Part shown: positions 27,342 through 37,384 of the stretch, piece by piece | Numbering within the stretch: the stretch's first letter is position 1 | Layout of the letters: each line of letters starts with the position of its first letter | From: Flavobacterium beibuense | GTDB lineage: Bacteria; Bacteroidota; Bacteroidia; Flavobacteriales; Flavobacteriaceae | Direction: 5' to 3' | Assembly (NCBI RefSeq): GCF_004151245.1 | Contig: NZ_JUIW01000002.1 | Coordinates: 186,001 to 250,000, forward strand | Length of the DNA: 64,000 bases | Made by a program: the position numbers and the translations under genes | The notes under the pieces: generated by a model | Told to the model about the DNA's origin: nothing | What the model saw: only the letters and a program-made list of their open reading frames with translations | Database searches by the model: none

Positions 27342-28919
27342 ATGAGAAATTATCTGATCATAGCCTTATTTATCACGATGATAACAGGCTGCGAAAGTTT
27401 AGATACCCCGCTTGTAGACAGGGAGTCGGATATCACATTCTGGGATAAGCCCGAAGATGCATTGGCTGCCCTTAATAGCTGCTATCCGGATCTTTATGGA
27501 GCTGAACAGTTTATATTTAATGAATCTTTATCAGACAATTCGTATACAAGAAGTAATAACGGATCGTTAGTAAGAGATATTGCAAATGGTAGTTATGATG
27601 CATCCGCACCGTTAGTAAGAGAAGTATGGAATGCACGATTTGCGGGTATAAGGCGTTGTAATATACTTCTTGATAATATTGAAAATGTGGCGGGACTTAG
27701 TAATGAGCTTAAAGAACGTTACAGAGCAGAAGCCAGAGTAATAAGAGCCTATCACTACTTTATACTAATGAACAATTTTGGTGATGTGCCGCTTGTTACA
27801 CAACAAATTAGTATAGAGGAATCTATGACTATATTCAGGTCACCAAAACAGCAGGTATTACAGTTTATACTGGATGAACTTGATGAATCGATGGGGCTGC
27901 CTACCTCTTATCCTGATACCGATAAAGGACGCATTACAAAAGGTGCTGCTATGGGGCTTAAAGCACGAGTACTGCTTTGTGAAGAGCGCTGGAATGAAGT
28001 GAGTGCTGTTTGTGAAGATATAATAAACGGTGAAGCAGGTAACATAGATTTATTTAACAGCTATTCTGGCTTGTTTAAGCCTGAAAATAAGGATAATATA
28101 GAAGTATTACTTAATGTAGAATTTATGCCTCTTAACAGAGAGCATAACATACAATATTTCCTTATTCCTCCATCTTTAGGTGGTTTTGCGGCAATATCTC
28201 CAACACAGGAGCTTGTAGATGATTACATCATGCTTAATGGAAATACCATAGCAGATCCTTCATACAATGAACTTGATCCTTATAGTAACAGAGATCCGAG
28301 ACTGGATGCAACAATTATAAGGCATGAATCACAACTTGAAAATCCTGACGGAACTTTCACCACCATTCAAACTGCTTTAGGTACAGGTCCGGATGCAATT
28401 CACTATGCTTCAAATTCAACACCAACAGGTTATTATGTTGCTAAGTTTTATGATAAAACAGCCCGTAACCTGGTTAACTCCGGATCTAATTTAATTCTTA
28501 TACGCTATGCAGACATACTCCTTATGTACGCAGAGGCTAAAGCAGAATTAGGACAATTTACTCAAAATGAATGGGATATGACTATACGTAAATTACGTGT
28601 ACGTGCAGGTTTTACAAATGACAATGCTCTTGATTACCCTGCCGTATCTGGATCAGCTCTTATTGAAATTATAAGACGTGAGCGAAGATCTGAACTAGCT
28701 ATGGAAGGATTAAGACTTATGGATCTAAGACGTTGGGGAAATGCGGAAGAAAAACTTAACGGATGGGTGCATGGTATGAAAACAGATGAAGATGCTGTTG
28801 ACGATGGCTATGTAAGAGTGGAAAATAGGATATTTGATCCTGCAAAGCACTATTTATGGCCCGTGCCACAGGCGGAACGCGATTTAAATTCTAATATTTC
28901 ACAAAATCCTAATTGGTAA
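27342..28919 (+). CDS. SusD-like glycan-binding lipoprotein (alpha-mannan PUL)
   Basis: A 525-residue RagB/SusD lipoprotein: the signal ends ITGCES, and DTPLVDRESDITFWDKPEDALAALNSCY is the usual N-terminal region. YRAEARVIRAYHYFILMNNFGDVPLV and the C-terminal IIRRERRSELAMEGLRLMDLRRWG are the family motifs, with a tail SQNPNW. It is the surface cap of the preceding SusC. Confidence 0.94.
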   Translation: MRNYLIIALFITMITGCESLDTPLVDRESDITFWDKPEDALAALNSCYPDLYGAEQFIFNESLSDNSYTRSNNGSLVRDIANGSYDASAPLVREVWNARFAGIRRCNILLDNIENVAGLSNELKERYRAEARVIRAYHYFILMNNFGDVPLVTQQISIEESMTIFRSPKQQVLQFILDELDESMGLPTSYPDTDKGRITKGAAMGLKARVLLCEERWNEVSAVCEDIINGEAGNIDLFNSYSGLFKPENKDNIEVLLNVEFMPLNREHNIQYFLIPPSLGGFAAISPTQELVDDYIMLNGNTIADPSYNELDPYSNRDPRLDATIIRHESQLENPDGTFTTIQTALGTGPDAIHYASNSTPTGYYVAKFYDKTARNLVNSGSNLILIRYADILLMYAEAKAELGQFTQNEWDMTIRKLRVRAGFTNDNALDYPAVSGSALIEIIRRERRSELAMEGLRLMDLRRWGNAEEKLNGWVHGMKTDEDAVDDGYVRVENRIFDPAKHYLWPVPQAERDLNSNISQNPNW

Positions 28920-28931
28920 AAATCGAAAATT

Positions 28932-30119
28932 ATGAGAAATATTTATTATAGTTTACTTAGTCTTGTAACGATGTTCCTTTTTGCATCGTGCGGCGATGAT
29001 GATTATGCATTGCAGGTTGGATTTGAAGCTCCTACAGAGCTTATAACACCAGTAGACAATCATTATATTGCAATTGATCTTGAAAATACGGCACCAACTG
29101 TTTTTGAGTGGACTGCTTCTGAATCTAAATATGGAGGTGTAGTCCTTTATGAAGTGGTTTTTGATATCCCTTCCGGCGATTTTTCAAACCCTTTCTTCCG
29201 TATTCGATCTGCCGGAGGAGGCAGTCAAAATTACCTTTCCCTAACCTCAGGCCAACTTGTGTCGATTGCACGAGATGCAGGTATAGGAGTAGACTCTGAA
29301 GGTGAGGTTAAATGGACGGTAATTGCTTCTCAGGGAGGCGAGAGTAAGGTGACTGAGCAGGTAAATGTGTTAAAGCTTAAGCGCCCTGCAGGAATTAGTG
29401 ATATACCAACAACATTATTTATATATGGTGATGGTTTTGAGGCTGATAGTTTTGATACAGCTATGCAATGCAAAATGATTGCTGATGGTACGTTTGAAAT
29501 AATAGCATCGCTTAATGACGGGAATATTAAGCTTTGTAATTCATTAGCTGATGACAGGACTTATTATCAGCTTGGTGTAAATAACAAACTTATTGAAGCA
29601 GATGGTGAGGCCGATATACCAGTTACAGGTACCGGAAATGCATATAGGATAGTGATAGACTTTAACCTGTTAACTATTTCGTATACCGAAATACAAAATA
29701 TTCAAATGATAAGAACCTGGCAATATAATTTGGGAGATTTAGTTTATGAAGGAAATCATAAATTCTCTGTTTCCGGCATTGCATTACCTTATTTTCATGA
29801 CTGGGGTTACCCGGAGGAACGTTACCGTTTTTGGGTAACAACAAATAATGGACTGGAAATATGGGGCAGCTATCATAATGATGCTATGAACGGATCTAAC
29901 ATTCCTGGTCTTACAGCCTTTAATGTACAGCCGGACGGTACATCTGAACCTGAAGAATATTACAATATCTATAATCTTGCAGATATACCTAGTCCGGGTC
30001 AAAACCAAGACTGGACAGGTATGTATAAACTGCCTGTAGGCTCTGAAGACAAAACTGCAGATGTAATTATTGATATGTCGCCATCACAAGATTATAAACA
30101 CTCTATTACAGTATACTAA
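28932..30119 (+). CDS. SusE/SusF-like surface glycan-binding lipoprotein
   Basis: A 395-residue lipoprotein (signal ending FASCGDDD). The N-terminal part carries the SusE-type sequence PTVFEWTASESKYGGVVLYEVVFD, followed by repeats of beta-rich starch-binding-like domains (FIYGDGFEADSF, FEIIASLNDGNIKLCNSLADDRTYYQLG; a second module from about residue 260). It probably binds mannan at the cell surface beside SusD. It lies 12 nt after susD and 10 nt before GH76. Confidence 0.82.
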   Translation: MRNIYYSLLSLVTMFLFASCGDDDYALQVGFEAPTELITPVDNHYIAIDLENTAPTVFEWTASESKYGGVVLYEVVFDIPSGDFSNPFFRIRSAGGGSQNYLSLTSGQLVSIARDAGIGVDSEGEVKWTVIASQGGESKVTEQVNVLKLKRPAGISDIPTTLFIYGDGFEADSFDTAMQCKMIADGTFEIIASLNDGNIKLCNSLADDRTYYQLGVNNKLIEADGEADIPVTGTGNAYRIVIDFNLLTISYTEIQNIQMIRTWQYNLGDLVYEGNHKFSVSGIALPYFHDWGYPEERYRFWVTTNNGLEIWGSYHNDAMNGSNIPGLTAFNVQPDGTSEPEEYYNIYNLADIPSPGQNQDWTGMYKLPVGSEDKTADVIIDMSPSQDYKHSITVY

Positions 30120-30129
30120 AAATATAATT

Positions 30130-31320
30130 ATGAAATATCTATATATAACCTGCTTTGTGTTTTTTGCCTCTTTACAGATATCCTGCCAGGAGAACGAAGA
30201 TACAGGTCTTATTAGCGGTGGGAACACTGAACCGGAAGAGACAATAACTTATAGTGAAAAAGCTAAGCAGACATTTGATCTTATCCAGCAATATTACAAG
30301 ATTAACAGTACAGGCTATTATCGTGAAAACTTCCCTGTGCAATCAGGAGATAGAGAATGCTCTTACTTATGGTCTTTAGATGGTCTTCTTTCAGGAGTAA
30401 ATCAGCTAGTAGCATTAGGCTTTGATGACCCTGAGCTTAATCACTCTTATGTAGCTCTTGAAGGCTATTATGATACCCAGCGTACACCGTCGGCTTATGC
30501 TGCCTTTCCTGTACAATACAGCCAGGATGACCGCTTTTATGATGATAATGCTATTATTGCCATTGATTTGATTGAAAACTATGAGATTACAAACAATACG
30601 GCATATCTTAATCGTGCTAAGGAAATTGCACAATTCAGTCTTACCGGAGAAGATAATCTTACAGGAGGAGGATTATATTGGAGCGAGCAAAACAGGAATA
30701 ATCCGGAAAGTGAACTATGCATGAAAGCTGTAAGTTCTACAGCATTTTCGGTAACATATCTGCTAAGGCTTTATGAACATACTGATGAGGAACAATACCT
30801 TCAGTTTGCAATGAGATTATATAACTGGCTTAATGAGTATATTCAGGATCCGGTTGATAATCTTTTTTGGAATGATATAAGAGTAAGCAATAATTTTGTG
30901 AACACGACAAAATGGACTTATAATAGCGGTGCTATGATTACTAATAATGTCCTTTTATATGAAATAACAGGAGAAGAGGTTTATCTTGACAGAGCAAGGA
31001 CTATAGCAGCATCTACTTACACTCATTTTACAAGAACTGTAAATTCAAAGCTGTTTTTCCCGGCTAATGATTCGTGGTTTAATGTATGTCTTTTTAGAGG
31101 ATATCTTGATTTGTTACAGTATGACCAAACGGCACAAAGTTATGTAAATGTATTTATACAAAATGCAGACTATGCATGGAGCAATGCACGTAACGAATAT
31201 GATCTTTTTTATGAAGATTGGGCAGGCCAAAATCCGGGGAGGGATAAATGGTTGCTTCAACAGGCAGGTTTAGTAGAGATGTATGGAAGGATTGCCATTC
31301 TTAAAGGAGAGCAACAGTAA
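30130..31320 (+). CDS. GH76 family endo-alpha-1,6-mannanase, lipoprotein
   Basis: A 396-residue protein with a lipoprotein signal ending in SLQISCQEN, start at ATG 30130; an in-frame upstream ATG (30070) would overlap the SusE gene and spoil the signal. It shows the alpha/alpha-toroid layout of GH76 with the paired catalytic Asp138-Asp139 (RFYDDNAIIAIDL), YLWSLDGLLSG, GGGLYWSEQN, KAVSSTAFSVTYLLRLYE and TYNSGAMITNNVLLYEITG. GH76 enzymes cut the alpha-1,6 backbone of fungal mannan. Surface display followed by uptake is expected. The gene lies between SusE-like and GH92 genes. Confidence 0.9.
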   Translation: MKYLYITCFVFFASLQISCQENEDTGLISGGNTEPEETITYSEKAKQTFDLIQQYYKINSTGYYRENFPVQSGDRECSYLWSLDGLLSGVNQLVALGFDDPELNHSYVALEGYYDTQRTPSAYAAFPVQYSQDDRFYDDNAIIAIDLIENYEITNNTAYLNRAKEIAQFSLTGEDNLTGGGLYWSEQNRNNPESELCMKAVSSTAFSVTYLLRLYEHTDEEQYLQFAMRLYNWLNEYIQDPVDNLFWNDIRVSNNFVNTTKWTYNSGAMITNNVLLYEITGEEVYLDRARTIAASTYTHFTRTVNSKLFFPANDSWFNVCLFRGYLDLLQYDQTAQSYVNVFIQNADYAWSNARNEYDLFYEDWAGQNPGRDKWLLQQAGLVEMYGRIAILKGEQQ

Positions 31321-31348
31321 CTAATAAACCTGTATTAATATTTTAATT

Positions 31349-33697
31349 ATGATAAATAAAACTTTAAGTATATCTATAGCTTTAATCAGTTTTATAACAG
31401 TATTTGGTCAGGAAAAAAGGGAAAAACTTTCCGATTATGTAGACCCAAATATAGGTACGGCACACAGCCGCTGGTTTTTCTATACCCCGGCTTCCGCTCC
31501 TTTTGGTATGGCAAAACTTGGCCCATCTACTAATGCACATTTAGGTAATGCCCAAGGATGGGAAGCTACAGGTTATGATGACAGGGATACATCTATAGAA
31601 GGATTTGCATGCCTTCATGAATTTCAGATAGGTGGTATTGTTGTGGCTCCATCTGTAGGGCAACTGCAAACAGTGCCCGGTCCCTTAGAAAATCCTGATG
31701 CAGGTTACCGTTCCCGATTTGACAGGAAGGATGAGTATGCCACTTCAGGGTATTATTCTGTACTATTAAAAGATTATAATGTAAAAGCAGAATTAACAGC
31801 TACAAAACGCGTAGGTTTTCAGCGATATACCTTCCCAAAATCAGGACAGTCTAATATTATTTTTGACATTGGTAACAGGCAGGGTGAAAGCGGTGCCGTA
31901 AAAGAAGCCAAGGTAACCTTGACAGCTGACGGCAGAATTGAAGGCTATGTTATTACTACACCTGAATATGTGAAAAAATATCAGGCCGGAGCCGATGTGC
32001 GCATGTATTTTAGTGCCGTTGTAGATAAGAAATTTAAAGATTTTGGAGTGTTTAATCATAATGATATTAAACAGGGTGTAAAAACTACGAGTGGTGAAGG
32101 TGCTGGAGTTTACCTTGTGTTTGATACACAGGAGAATGAAACTGTAACCGTGAAAATAGGTTTGTCCCTTACTTCAATTGACAATGCACGAAACAACCTG
32201 GAATCGGAAGCAAAAAAACTTGGTTTTGATAAAGCTAAAAAGCAAAACCTAAAAGTATGGAATGAACAGCTTGGCAGGATTACAGTAGAAGGTAAAAATG
32301 AGAAGGATAAAATTAAGTTTTACACAGGGCTTTACCATGCTTTATTAGGCAGGGGAGTAGGTAGTGATGTAAATGGTGCTTATCCGATGAATAATGGACA
32401 AGTAGGACAAATACCGCTTGATGCTAAAGGAAAACCTCTTTATAATTATTATAATACAGATGCTATTTGGGGTGGTTTTTGGAATCTTACCCAACTTTGG
32501 GCACTTGCATATCCTGAATATTATGCCGATTGGGTACAGGGACAACTATTAGTATATAAGGATGCAGGATGGCTAGGAGATGGTATTGCAAGCAGTAAAT
32601 ATGTGTCAGGAGTTGGAACAAACTTTACAGGTTTAGCAATAGCATCGGCTTATAATTCAGGAATAAGGAGTTTTGATATTGAAACAGCTTATGCTGCAGC
32701 TTTGAAAAATGAGCTTGGATGGCAGAACCGTATTGAAGGAGCCGGCAAAATGGATGTGAAACAGTTTATAGAGTTAGGTTATGTTCCGCAGTTAGATGAT
32801 GTCGGCTTCAATACTTATGCTAATGGTTCTGGCTTTTCGGCATCACACACACTGGAGTACTCTTACAGTGCCTATGCAGTAGCTCAGTTTGCCAAGGCTT
32901 TAGGTAAAAACGACGATTATAACAAACTAATGGGTTTATCTAATGGCTGGAAGCTTTTATATGATAACGAAACTAAATTTATAAGACCTAAAAATGCTGA
33001 GGGAAAATTTGTTGATAATTTTGATCCTTTACAGCCCTGGAGAGGTTTTCAGGAGGGTAATGCTTGGCAATACACCTTTTACGTGCCTCATGCAGTAAAG
33101 GAGCTAGTACAGACGTTAGGAAAAGATACTTTTAACGAAAGGCTTAATAATATATTTGAATCATCACAAAAAAACATTTTTGGAGGAGGAACAACAATAG
33201 ATGCTTTTGCAGGACTTTCTGCATTATATAATCACGGTAACCAGCCTAACCTTCACATTTCATGGCTTTTTAATTTTTCAGGCAAACCGTATTTAACTCA
33301 AAAATGGGTTCATGCGATTTGTGATGAGTTTTATGGAACAGAAGGTGTACACGGGTATGGTTACGGGCAGGATGAAGATCAGGGACAATTAGGAGCCTGG
33401 TATGTAATGTCGTCTATAGGTCTTTTTGATGTAAAAGGCCTTACCGATGTAAATCCGTCATTCCAGATAGGGAGTCCTCTGTTTGATAAAGTGACTATAA
33501 AACTTCCAAAAGAATTAAACAGGAACAAATTTGTTATAGATGTTACTAATAATTCTAAAGAAAACATATATCTGCAGGATGCTGATTTAAATGGCGCACC
33601 TTTAAACCAGCTTTCTATACCATTACAGCAAATAGCAAATGGAGGAACCTTAAAATTAAAGGTAGGAAAATCACATTCTGAAAAATGGTCACAATAA
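31349..33697 (+). CDS. GH92 family exo-alpha-mannosidase
   Basis: A 782-residue secreted enzyme (signal ending FGQ). It shows the GH92 pattern: SDYVDPNIGT near the start, SAPFGMAKLGPST, GYDDRDTSIEGFACLHE in place of the usual GYSY...FSHTH, the (alpha/alpha)6 region YNTDAIWGGFWNLTQLWALAYPEYYADWVQGQ split into positions about 368-400, NAWQYTFYVPH, and YGQDEDQGQLGAWYVMSSIGLFDV. Several signature sites differ from the textbook family (GQDEDQG for GNDDxG), so it is a divergent branch. GH92 enzymes are calcium-dependent exo-alpha-mannosidases that remove side-chain mannose. Confidence 0.87.
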   Translation: MINKTLSISIALISFITVFGQEKREKLSDYVDPNIGTAHSRWFFYTPASAPFGMAKLGPSTNAHLGNAQGWEATGYDDRDTSIEGFACLHEFQIGGIVVAPSVGQLQTVPGPLENPDAGYRSRFDRKDEYATSGYYSVLLKDYNVKAELTATKRVGFQRYTFPKSGQSNIIFDIGNRQGESGAVKEAKVTLTADGRIEGYVITTPEYVKKYQAGADVRMYFSAVVDKKFKDFGVFNHNDIKQGVKTTSGEGAGVYLVFDTQENETVTVKIGLSLTSIDNARNNLESEAKKLGFDKAKKQNLKVWNEQLGRITVEGKNEKDKIKFYTGLYHALLGRGVGSDVNGAYPMNNGQVGQIPLDAKGKPLYNYYNTDAIWGGFWNLTQLWALAYPEYYADWVQGQLLVYKDAGWLGDGIASSKYVSGVGTNFTGLAIASAYNSGIRSFDIETAYAAALKNELGWQNRIEGAGKMDVKQFIELGYVPQLDDVGFNTYANGSGFSASHTLEYSYSAYAVAQFAKALGKNDDYNKLMGLSNGWKLLYDNETKFIRPKNAEGKFVDNFDPLQPWRGFQEGNAWQYTFYVPHAVKELVQTLGKDTFNERLNNIFESSQKNIFGGGTTIDAFAGLSALYNHGNQPNLHISWLFNFSGKPYLTQKWVHAICDEFYGTEGVHGYGYGQDEDQGQLGAWYVMSSIGLFDVKGLTDVNPSFQIGSPLFDKVTIKLPKELNRNKFVIDVTNNSKENIYLQDADLNGAPLNQLSIPLQQIANGGTLKLKVGKSHSEKWSQ

Positions 33698-33714
33698 TTT
33701 TATAATATTTTTTG

Positions 33715-34860
33715 ATGCAAAAAGAGTTATCATCACTTAAGCTTTTTCCAATATTATTTGGATTCTTTATAATGGGATTTTGTGACTTGGTGGGTATTTC
33801 GGTTACTTATGCCCAATCACAGTTTCAATGGAGCGAGTCTCAGGCAGGGTTTTTACCATCACTGGTTTTTTTATGGTTTTTTATACTCTCAATACCTGCC
33901 GCTATTGCAATGGATAAGCATGGGCAGAAAAAAATTGTTTTAACCGGGTTTATAATAACCTTTGCAGCTACATTAATTCCGGTAATTCAGTTCAATGAGA
34001 TTACCTGTTACATAACATTTGTATTATTAGGAATAGGCAATACTTTTTTACAGGTTTCCCTTAACCTTTTGCTGGCAAATGTTGTAAACCCAAATAAATT
34101 AGGTAGTTATGTGACTTTAGGGCAGTTTATAAAAGCTGTTTCATCTTTTTTAGGACCAATAATTGTAGGCTATTTTTCATTGAAATATGCCTCTTGGGAA
34201 AAGAGTTTTTATATATATAGTGCAATTACATTAATAGTAATGCTTTGGTTATTTTTTACAAGAATTAAAGAGAGTCGCAGTGAAAATAATGTTTCAGGTC
34301 TTATTGAAACGCTTTCTCTGCTAAAAGATACCAGAATTATGCTTGCTTTTATAGGTATTTTATGCATAGTGGGTCTAGATGTAGGCATGAACATTGTAAC
34401 GCCTAAGCTATTAATGGAGCGAATAGGATTAATAAAAGAAGAAGCCTCATATGGATCAAGCTGGTATTTTGCTGCCAGGACTATAGGAACGTTTTGCGGT
34501 GTTTTACTATTAACTAAATTACCTGAAAGGACATTTTTTAGGTTTAATATGTTATTAGTGCTTTTGGCACTAATAAGTCTCTTTATTGTAAATAGTCAAT
34601 CTTTAATACTGTTATTTGTTTGTATTATTGCGTTTGGCTCTTCCAGTATTTTTGCAGTGATTTATACTATTGCAATAAAAATAAATCCAAATAAGACTAA
34701 TGAAATATCCGGTCTTATGATAACCGGTGTTGCAGGAGGAGCTATAATACCACCACTAATGGGAACAGCCGGACAGATTTCTGGTTCACAACAAGGCGCA
34801 TTACTTATACTTTTAGTTTGTGTTGTGTATTTAAGTTTTTGTTCTTTTAAACTTAACTAA
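33715..34860 (+). CDS. MFS sugar permease, probably for mannose or short manno-oligosaccharides
   Basis: A 381-residue protein with about 12 hydrophobic segments and the major facilitator loop motif AMDKHGQKKIVLTGF. Other conserved parts are FFIMGFCDLVGISVTYAQSQFQWSESQAGFLPS, VNPNKLGSYVTLGQFIKAVSSFLGP and VAGGAIIPPLMGTAGQ, resembling the FucP-like sugar:proton symporters. ATG 33715 is preferred over TTG 33712. It is the last gene of the mannan operon, so it would feed free mannose to the ROK-isomerase fusion. A strong bidirectional terminator follows. Confidence 0.82.
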   Translation: MQKELSSLKLFPILFGFFIMGFCDLVGISVTYAQSQFQWSESQAGFLPSLVFLWFFILSIPAAIAMDKHGQKKIVLTGFIITFAATLIPVIQFNEITCYITFVLLGIGNTFLQVSLNLLLANVVNPNKLGSYVTLGQFIKAVSSFLGPIIVGYFSLKYASWEKSFYIYSAITLIVMLWLFFTRIKESRSENNVSGLIETLSLLKDTRIMLAFIGILCIVGLDVGMNIVTPKLLMERIGLIKEEASYGSSWYFAARTIGTFCGVLLLTKLPERTFFRFNMLLVLLALISLFIVNSQSLILLFVCIIAFGSSSIFAVIYTIAIKINPNKTNEISGLMITGVAGGAIIPPLMGTAGQISGSQQGALLILLVCVVYLSFCSFKLN

Positions 34861-34866
34861 AAAACT

Positions 34867-34909
34867 AAAGGCTCTGTTGTCTGTTTCATATTCAGACAAC
34901 AGAGCCTTT
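34867..34909. terminator. Bidirectional terminator between the MFS and GH31 genes
   Basis: A perfect 17-bp stem (left arm 34867-34883 starting AAAGGCTCTG, right arm 34893-34909) around a 9-nt loop, flanked by A and T runs on both sides. It closes both the mannan operon and GH31. Confidence 0.92.
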
Positions 34910-34920
34910 ATCTTATCTTA

Positions 34921-37080
34921 TTATAATTTTACTTTTATAATATCTTTTAGGGTACCATTACCGTTATAAACTTTATTATTCATTATAACTTGTACATTAA
35001 TATTACGTATAATGGTATCAGTATTCATATTTCCTTTTTTATTACTTACTTTAACAAATACTGTTTTACCCTTTTTCTGAGCAATGAATTTAATCAAACT
35101 AAATTCACCATTTTCAAAATTCCAGTTATCACCTTCATCTATATAAAGTTCACCTAAAGCCTTACCATTCTCGTCAAGACAGACAATAAGCGTGAGGGGA
35201 TCAAAAGAATTTTCATTAGTATTCTGAATAATTTTGCCTACAGGTAATATACTTCCTCCTCTAATCTTTATTTGAGCCTGGTAAGTATCCTCTAAATCAC
35301 CATCAACCAAACTAAATTCTTCCCAAATACCAGAAGGTAGTGCCGGATCTTTTGCAAACGAAGGAATAACTAATAAGTCTTTACCTAATAAAAATGCTTG
35401 TTCTTCAGCTCTAAGTTTTAAGTCTTTACTATCTGCAAAAAAAACAGGAGCCATTACAGGTAATCCAGTTTTGTGCGAATTATAGAATAAAGTATATAGG
35501 TGGGGGAGTATACGATAGCGTCTCTCTAATGCAATTTTTGAAGATATTTCAATGTCTTGTCCAAAGGCCCATGGTTCTTTATTATTTGTACCAGCACAGG
35601 CATGTCCCCTGGCAAAGGGCATAAAGGCTCCAAACCCAAGCCAATTAGCCCATAAATCACCACTTGTATTGCCTAAAAAACCTCCAATATCCGGACCGTT
35701 AAAAGGTTGTCCAGAAAGCCCCAGAGTTAAAGACATGGGTACAGATAGCTTTAAGTGTTCCCAACTTGCATAATTATCACCGGTCCATGTTGCAGCATAG
35801 CGTTGTCCCCCTAAAAGATTAGCTCTGGTAAGTAGAAAAGGCCTTTTATTAGGGTTTGTATTTATAATACCATTATAAGACGCTTCGACCATTAATCTTC
35901 CGTATGCATTATGATATAACAAATGTGAGCCTGCAGGTAAATTATCACCTCCTCTATGAGGAGTCTCATAAGGCATAGTTCCCAAGCGTAAATTTTCAGG
36001 TAATTCATTGTCATTAACTGCCGGTTCATTCATATCGTTCCAAACACCGTCAATACCTGTGTCAAGAAAATCTTTATAAATATCTGCCCACCATAATCTG
36101 GCTTGCGGCATTGTAAAGTCTGGAAAAGTACAATCACCAGGCCATACTTTTCCATGGTATTCTGTGCCATCCGGGTTTTTAACCCATATATCATTTTTAG
36201 TGCCTGACTGGTAAATATGATAATTCTCATCTACCTTTACTCCGGGATCAATCATGTATACAGCTTTGAAACCTTTTTGGTGTAATTTGTCATTAAGACC
36301 TTTAGGATTAGGAAACCTTTTTTTATCGAAGGTAAAAACTCTGTATCCATCCATATAATCAATATCCATCCAAATAACATCACATGGAATTTTTTTTAAC
36401 CTGAATGTGTCTGCTATTTGAAGTACACGTTCTTCTGAATCATAAGAAAATCTGCATTGATGATATCCCAATGTCCATCGGGCAGGCATTTTAATTGTAC
36501 CAATAAGTTCTGCCAGGCCTTTCATTACAGCTTGTGGAGAATCACGATCTATTACATAGACTCTAAACAATGCACCTTCTGAATTGTATATTATTTTATC
36601 TGAATCTGTTATAAGTTCAGCTTTCCATGTGCTGTCAAACAATATGCCGAAAGCTGTCCCATTGGCGCGAACACCCATAACCCAGGGATGGGTTTGATAA
36701 AGTCTTTTCCCATTTTCAACACTGTATGCTCCGGTATCTGTATTCCAAAGTTTAATTGATTGATTATTTCGCAATAGCGGCCCTGTGACTTCACCTCCAC
36801 CGTATAAACTGACATTATCTTCTAATACAAGGGTAGCACTTGCTTTATCGGCCACTAAAGTAAACTCTGGAAGTAGTCTCCAATTTTCAGGAAGACTACT
36901 ATAGTTAACAGGATCACTTTGTAATATTAATGAAGGTGTTTTATTCTTATCAAAACCTTGTGGTATGAACTCGGCAATGCCATTACCAACTAATGATTTT
37001 TTGTGAATAGGAATAGTTTGAGAAAATGATAAGATACTATAAAACAGAAAAAAAATGCAATAATATTTACTTCTAGTCAT
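34921..37080 (-). CDS. GH31 family alpha-glucosidase-like glycoside hydrolase
   Basis: A 719-residue secreted enzyme (signal ending LSFSQ). The N-terminal beta-sandwich (about 25-190) precedes a TIM barrel with PARWTLGYHQCRFSYDSEERVL, DVIWMDIDYMDGYRVFTFD, the nucleophile motif GVWNDMNEPAV (Asp349) and the acid in TWTGDNYASW (Asp435), then FARGHACAGTNNKEPWAFG. A C-terminal beta-domain follows from about 600. GH31 covers alpha-glucosidases, alpha-xylosidases and others; the WNDMNEP form points to alpha-glucosidase, but the substrate is unsettled. It stands alone, with its own -7 box and palindromic operator, and is not part of the mannan operon. Confidence 0.92.
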   Translation of the reverse strand: MTRSKYYCIFFLFYSILSFSQTIPIHKKSLVGNGIAEFIPQGFDKNKTPSLILQSDPVNYSSLPENWRLLPEFTLVADKASATLVLEDNVSLYGGGEVTGPLLRNNQSIKLWNTDTGAYSVENGKRLYQTHPWVMGVRANGTAFGILFDSTWKAELITDSDKIIYNSEGALFRVYVIDRDSPQAVMKGLAELIGTIKMPARWTLGYHQCRFSYDSEERVLQIADTFRLKKIPCDVIWMDIDYMDGYRVFTFDKKRFPNPKGLNDKLHQKGFKAVYMIDPGVKVDENYHIYQSGTKNDIWVKNPDGTEYHGKVWPGDCTFPDFTMPQARLWWADIYKDFLDTGIDGVWNDMNEPAVNDNELPENLRLGTMPYETPHRGGDNLPAGSHLLYHNAYGRLMVEASYNGIINTNPNKRPFLLTRANLLGGQRYAATWTGDNYASWEHLKLSVPMSLTLGLSGQPFNGPDIGGFLGNTSGDLWANWLGFGAFMPFARGHACAGTNNKEPWAFGQDIEISSKIALERRYRILPHLYTLFYNSHKTGLPVMAPVFFADSKDLKLRAEEQAFLLGKDLLVIPSFAKDPALPSGIWEEFSLVDGDLEDTYQAQIKIRGGSILPVGKIIQNTNENSFDPLTLIVCLDENGKALGELYIDEGDNWNFENGEFSLIKFIAQKKGKTVFVKVSNKKGNMNTDTIIRNINVQVIMNNKVYNGNGTLKDIIKVKL

Positions 37081-37102
37081 TAGGATTATATTTTATAAGT
37101 AT

Positions 37103-37110
37103 CAAATATA
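37103..37110 (-). promoter_or_regulatory. Predicted -7 promoter box for GH31
   Basis: TATATTTG on the minus strand, 22 nt before the GH31 start codon. It matches TAnnTTTG and implies a very short leader. Confidence 0.6.
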
Positions 37111-37129
37111 TGTAAATCAAACTAATTAC

Positions 37130-37141
37130 TAAAACGTTTTA
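37130..37141. promoter_or_regulatory. LacI-type palindrome upstream of GH31
   Basis: TAAAACGTTTTA is a perfect 12-bp palindrome with a central CG, the usual form of LacI/GalR operators. It lies 19 nt upstream of the -7 box, over the -33 region, as expected for repression. It differs in sequence and position from the three AAACGTATTCGTA sites. Confidence 0.55.
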
Positions 37142-37384
37142 CTAAATTGAATTGTAGCCTAGTTAGAAGATATTAGGCTATAACAATTACATGTAAATAA
37201 TTAAGGATAGTATATACCTGAACAATAATAGTTACAGGCTTGTATCACATGCATATTATCTATTTTGATCTTGCTTTGCGGGTTTGTAGATACAAATGTT
37301 GAACTTATAGAAACCTTAATACAACTTTTGAATATCAATAATATAGGAAACAATCAGAAAATAAAAATTCACATGAACCGTGAG
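37142..37384. other. Non-coding stretch before the KdpD fragment
   Basis: About 240 AT-rich nt with no credible frame on either strand, no tRNA and no clear repeat. It may be decayed sequence. Confidence 0.4.
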
